From contig NW_023605194.1 of assembly GCF_014898055.3 (NCBI RefSeq), forward strand, positions 65,659,361 through 65,723,360: a stretch of 64,000 nt of DNA, read 5' to 3'. Positions 60,771-64,000 of the stretch are shown in pieces (position 1 is the stretch's first letter; each line of letters opens with the position of its first letter). Origin of the DNA: Talpa occidentalis. Taxonomy: Eukaryota > Chordata > Mammalia > Eulipotyphla > Talpidae. Below the pieces are notes generated by a model that saw nothing but the letters and a program-made list of their open reading frames with translations, was not told the DNA's origin and ran no database searches. The translations under genes and the position numbers were made by a program.

Positions 60771-63360
60771 ATTTTCTAGAAGTGGGGCTGCAGCTTAAAG
60801 GGCAAATGCATATCTATGGATATGATTTGGCTGTCCTGCCTAAAGTTTGTGCCATTTTTGTACTTCAGCAATAATATAAGAGAATGCCTCTTTCCCCACA
60901 GCCTCATCAACAGTGTGTCTTAGAATGTTGGGCTAATGCAGCTGAGGCTTAATACAACAAAGGTTTATTTCTGAATAATACAGGGTAATGTTCTGTGCAG
61001 TGACTCAGCAATCCAGGCTGGTGGAAGCTTCATCATCTTGAGGCTATGTCAAGTGGCACACTTGACCTTCTCCCTTGGTAGTTGAAGTGAACAAAACTGG
61101 GTAGTTGATTTAGTTGAATAGCACAAGCTATTAAATGCATTAGCCCTGAGGAAATATGTTAATTCTACTCCCATTTTATAGACTAGAATAAGTCACATGC
61201 CAAACATAAATTAAACAGGAGCATAAAATTATAACCGCCGAGTTCTCAGAAGAGAATCAGATATTGATGAAAAATTATACATCCAACTTTTAGATTATTG
61301 CCACTCTGAAAGGTAAAAAGAATGTTCAAAGTAGTTTTATTTTGCATTTCTCTTATTAGGAGTGAAGGAAACTCCTTTTCCTGTGTTTCAGGGCCATTAT
61401 CAATATTTTTAAAAGCTTTTGGCTAATTCTAATGTGCAATCAGACTTGCACTCCAGCTTTCTTAGATCTTCCATGGGAGAGAAACATCTTTTCCCCTTCA
61501 TGACTGACTCCAAGAGACTTGCCCTATAGTTGAGACCCTGCCTTTTAAATAATAGTCATAGTTTGTTCTCATCATAAAATAACTTGCTTTCTGCAACCGT
61601 AGAATTCATGCTATGTAACTTACATACTATGACAGGAAGCAGGGTGATCCTTCTGTAATGGAGCGAGAACTAGAATCTTTGTCTAAAAACAACCAAAACT
61701 TGATTCTGATGTGTTAAGAATCTTGTTTCAATCCCTGTGATCACCATCTGTATTTGAGGGAGAAATTATTTTATAATTGTTCTTCATTGTAATCGTATCT
61801 CTTTAAGGGTGAACTCTCCTTCTGATGGTGAAGACAGCAAAAGGAAGACTTCAATCCCAAGTTCCCCTTTCCCAGCGCAAGACAAAAACCTCAAAAACAT
61901 GAACACTTCTTTTTCACTCAGGTCTTTGTTTCTACATTTTTATTTTCCACCCATCATAATAGCAGTCCCTCTGGATATCTTGCATTCTGAAAATGACATC
62001 CTTGTTTTTATTTAAACCCCCAAGTCACCTAGGAGCCTCCCACTCAATTCCTAGTGCAAAAAGTAGTCATGACCTAGGTCAGGGACTAACCCTTTTAGGA
62101 TTAGGCAATCAAGCTCTGTCTATACCTGCAACACCAGAGTGACTCAGTGATCTTACAAAAGTTTACTCATCATTGAGTCATGGTATAATCATCTTAACTA
62201 GGCAAGCTTTCTGCTGCAATAACTAGACACCCTGATTCAACATATTTTAAGCATAGTTTGTCATTTCCCTAAGCACTAAGTCTATAATAGAGCAGCACAT
62301 TATAAATATCCAGACCCTGGGTTTACTTCTCTGTAACTTCCTTGGTTCTAACTACCTTTAGATTTTGGTCTCATCTTAAGGTTGGTGGCTAAATGGCTGG
62401 AGTCATCTTCGGCTTTACATTCAGTCATGACAGTGTCGAGAGGACTCTGTCTCTTCTTAAGAGCAAAGAGCACTTCCTCCAGAAACCTGAGAGATTCTCC
62501 TACCCTTTTCTACTCCATAGGTAACATGCCCATTCCTAAAACACGCACTGGCAAGATGGTGCCACCCATGTCCAACTGAGACCAAACAAGACTGTGGTTT
62601 GGTCACTGGGAAGTAGAAAAATGACTCCTGATAGACACTCAAGCAAATGTGAATTAAAACTTTATCTTACTGGGATTCAGAAAAAGAATTCCTTCCCAGG
62701 ATCCTGAGATAATGGACATTTAGGTGGTTAATTAATACACTTAGCACATATGTACCAAGCATCAGTGTGACCTTGTCTGGTGGCATTCAGTCTAGTGGTG
62801 AAATTAGCACTAATTGATTTTCTGATTTCAGTCTGTCTCCTTGTTTAGCCATCCTATAAAAAGAGAATGGGTTTTTCAGTTGTGACGAGAATTTCACTTT
62901 TTTGCTTTCTATCAATTTTCCTATTTCCTTTTTGACCATGCATTCTATAAAAACCTATTGAAGGCCTACTCTGTGCTAGGCACAATGTACTAGAGTACAA
63001 TCTTCAGAGAGTTTATATTTGTTTAAATTGTTTATTTGGTAATTATATTGTTATAAATGAATAATTATGGCCTTCCTTCTCATTTTAAAATTGATGGTGA
63101 CTTTGGTTAGTATCTGTAAGAATCTAGCTGCCTCTGGGTCTATGGCCCTGGTTACCACATTTGAGGCCATGGAGGCTGAGACTGTTACAGGTGGTGCCCC
63201 TTGGAGGGGAGTTGCTGGTGAGGCTAGATAGCCCCAGGGAAAATGCTAAAAAGTGGGGTGGAGTGGCTGAGAAGTAGTATAAGTGGTTGTAGAAGGGCAG
63301 TGGGTGGGGGTGGTGGTGGTGGAGTGGGGGGGGGGCAATCAATCTTCATAATTTAGCACA
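60771..63360. other. Intergenic DNA, no gene recognised
   Basis: Mostly AT-rich. Scraps such as ctactctgtgctaggcacaa near 62975 suggest old MIR/L2 debris. Small ORFs (for example 61809-62015 and 62382-62579) have no domain. Confidence 0.5.
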
Positions 63361-64000
63361 GAAGACTCTTGTGGCCTGGCGAAGAAGACAGAGACCCAGA
63401 GACAGGCCTTTTACTCAGATGCTTGAGTGTGGCCGTTTTTTAGGGCTTTGCAAGTAGTCGAGCAACTGAAATGGTTTCTGGTTTTGCTGTTGTGGCGGCC
63501 TTGTGGAGAAGGGGAAGACCCTGGAGCCAGCTGTCTTACTGAGCAGCGGCCTGGCAGAGAAGGCCGAGACCTGGAGCCAGGTGTCTTATTGAGCTGTGGC
63601 CTGGAGGAAAAGGGAATACCCGGGAGCCTGGCATCTTACAAAGCTGCGGACTGGAGGAAAAGGCAAAGACCTGGAGCCAGGCATTTTGCTGTGATGAGTG
63701 AGTGTGGCCACTTGTTGAGTCATTTGGCTGCTATTGTTTTAGCTGCTATTGTTTTGAGTGTCATGCTTGGCGGGTTTTGTGCTGGGGCATCCCAGCAGCT
63801 CATGGAGCATCTCCTGTTGTGTCTTTTGTTGTCTTCGTGAGTCGGAACCTGAGTCTGGCTGCCGCATGTCCATACTTGCAGGAAGGGGCCCTCTTGGACA
63901 CATGGCCCATTGTTTGGGTGAGGAGCTCTGCGTCCTCAGTGGCGAAAAGACACCATTTTAACTGCTTTTGTACAGGACTGAGTAATGCTGGACATGGCTC
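63361..64000 (+). repeat. Unidentified repeat-like block with a 50-bp minisatellite
   Basis: A GC-richer block with a plus-strand frame of 137 codons (63427-63840) crossing a tandem array. The frame's only regularity comes from the repeat, and its end is a hydrophobic run (LAAIVLAAIVLSVMLGGF), itself from a small duplication. It may be part of an LTR element that continues past the edge; not accepted as a gene. Confidence 0.4.
63495..63697 (+). repeat. Minisatellite, four units of about 50 bp
   Basis: Units start at about 63495, 63546, 63596 and 63646, each beginning g(c/t)gg(c/a)c(t)tgg and containing acctggagccagg or a close variant. Periods are 51, 50 and 50. A diverged fifth unit may lie at 63370-63420. 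Confidence 0.85.

Overview
The window is mammalian genomic DNA: split genes with canonical splice sites, CpG islands, LINE-1, MIR/L2, Tigger-like and hAT-like relics, processed pseudogenes and a dense tRNA-derived SINE family. The only complete gene is CRKL, an SH2-SH3-SH3 signalling adaptor on the minus strand with three coding exons (39237..38927, 31353..30888, 16316..16182; 303 codons, intact). At the left edge, also on the minus strand, is a 31-nt coding segment that matches the start of AIFM3 (codons for MGGCFSKPKP, then a splice donor). CRKL followed by AIFM3 in the same orientation is the order at human 22q11.21, so this is the orthologous block. SNAP29 would be expected beyond the right edge and is not seen.

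Layout: 1-12.8 kb is the CRKL-AIFM3 intergenic space plus the AIFM3 5' part, GC-rich on the left, with MIR/L2 relics and two CpG islands (about 3.9-4.4 and 10.8-11.45 kb). 12.8-16.2 kb is the long CRKL 3'UTR, free of SINEs. 16.3-30.9 kb is CRKL intron 2, with many SINEs, a sense L1 ORF2 fragment, Tigger-type elements and an RPS24 processed pseudogene. 31.35-38.9 kb is intron 1. 38.9-40.0 kb is the CRKL CpG-island promoter with exon 1. 40-64 kb is intergenic: two antisense L1 copies, a hAT-like element, an RBMX processed pseudogene inserted into L1, a short unidentified retrocopy, and a 50-bp minisatellite near the right end.

The host lineage is not settled. I see no Alu, B1/B2, Bov-tA/CHR, VES or rabbit C elements. 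The roughly 31 SINE copies belong to one tRNA-derived family with AATAAA-rich tails ending in TCTT (a T+ type SINE), in an older (A) and a younger (B) subfamily. I do not recognise the family by name. Its first bases loosely resemble the carnivore CAN head, but the body differs. An order less often studied (for example pangolin, colugo or a bat lineage) is possible, but this is a guess. I see no bacterial-style system, CRISPR array or new protein-coding gene; the novelty is in the repeats and their rearrangements.
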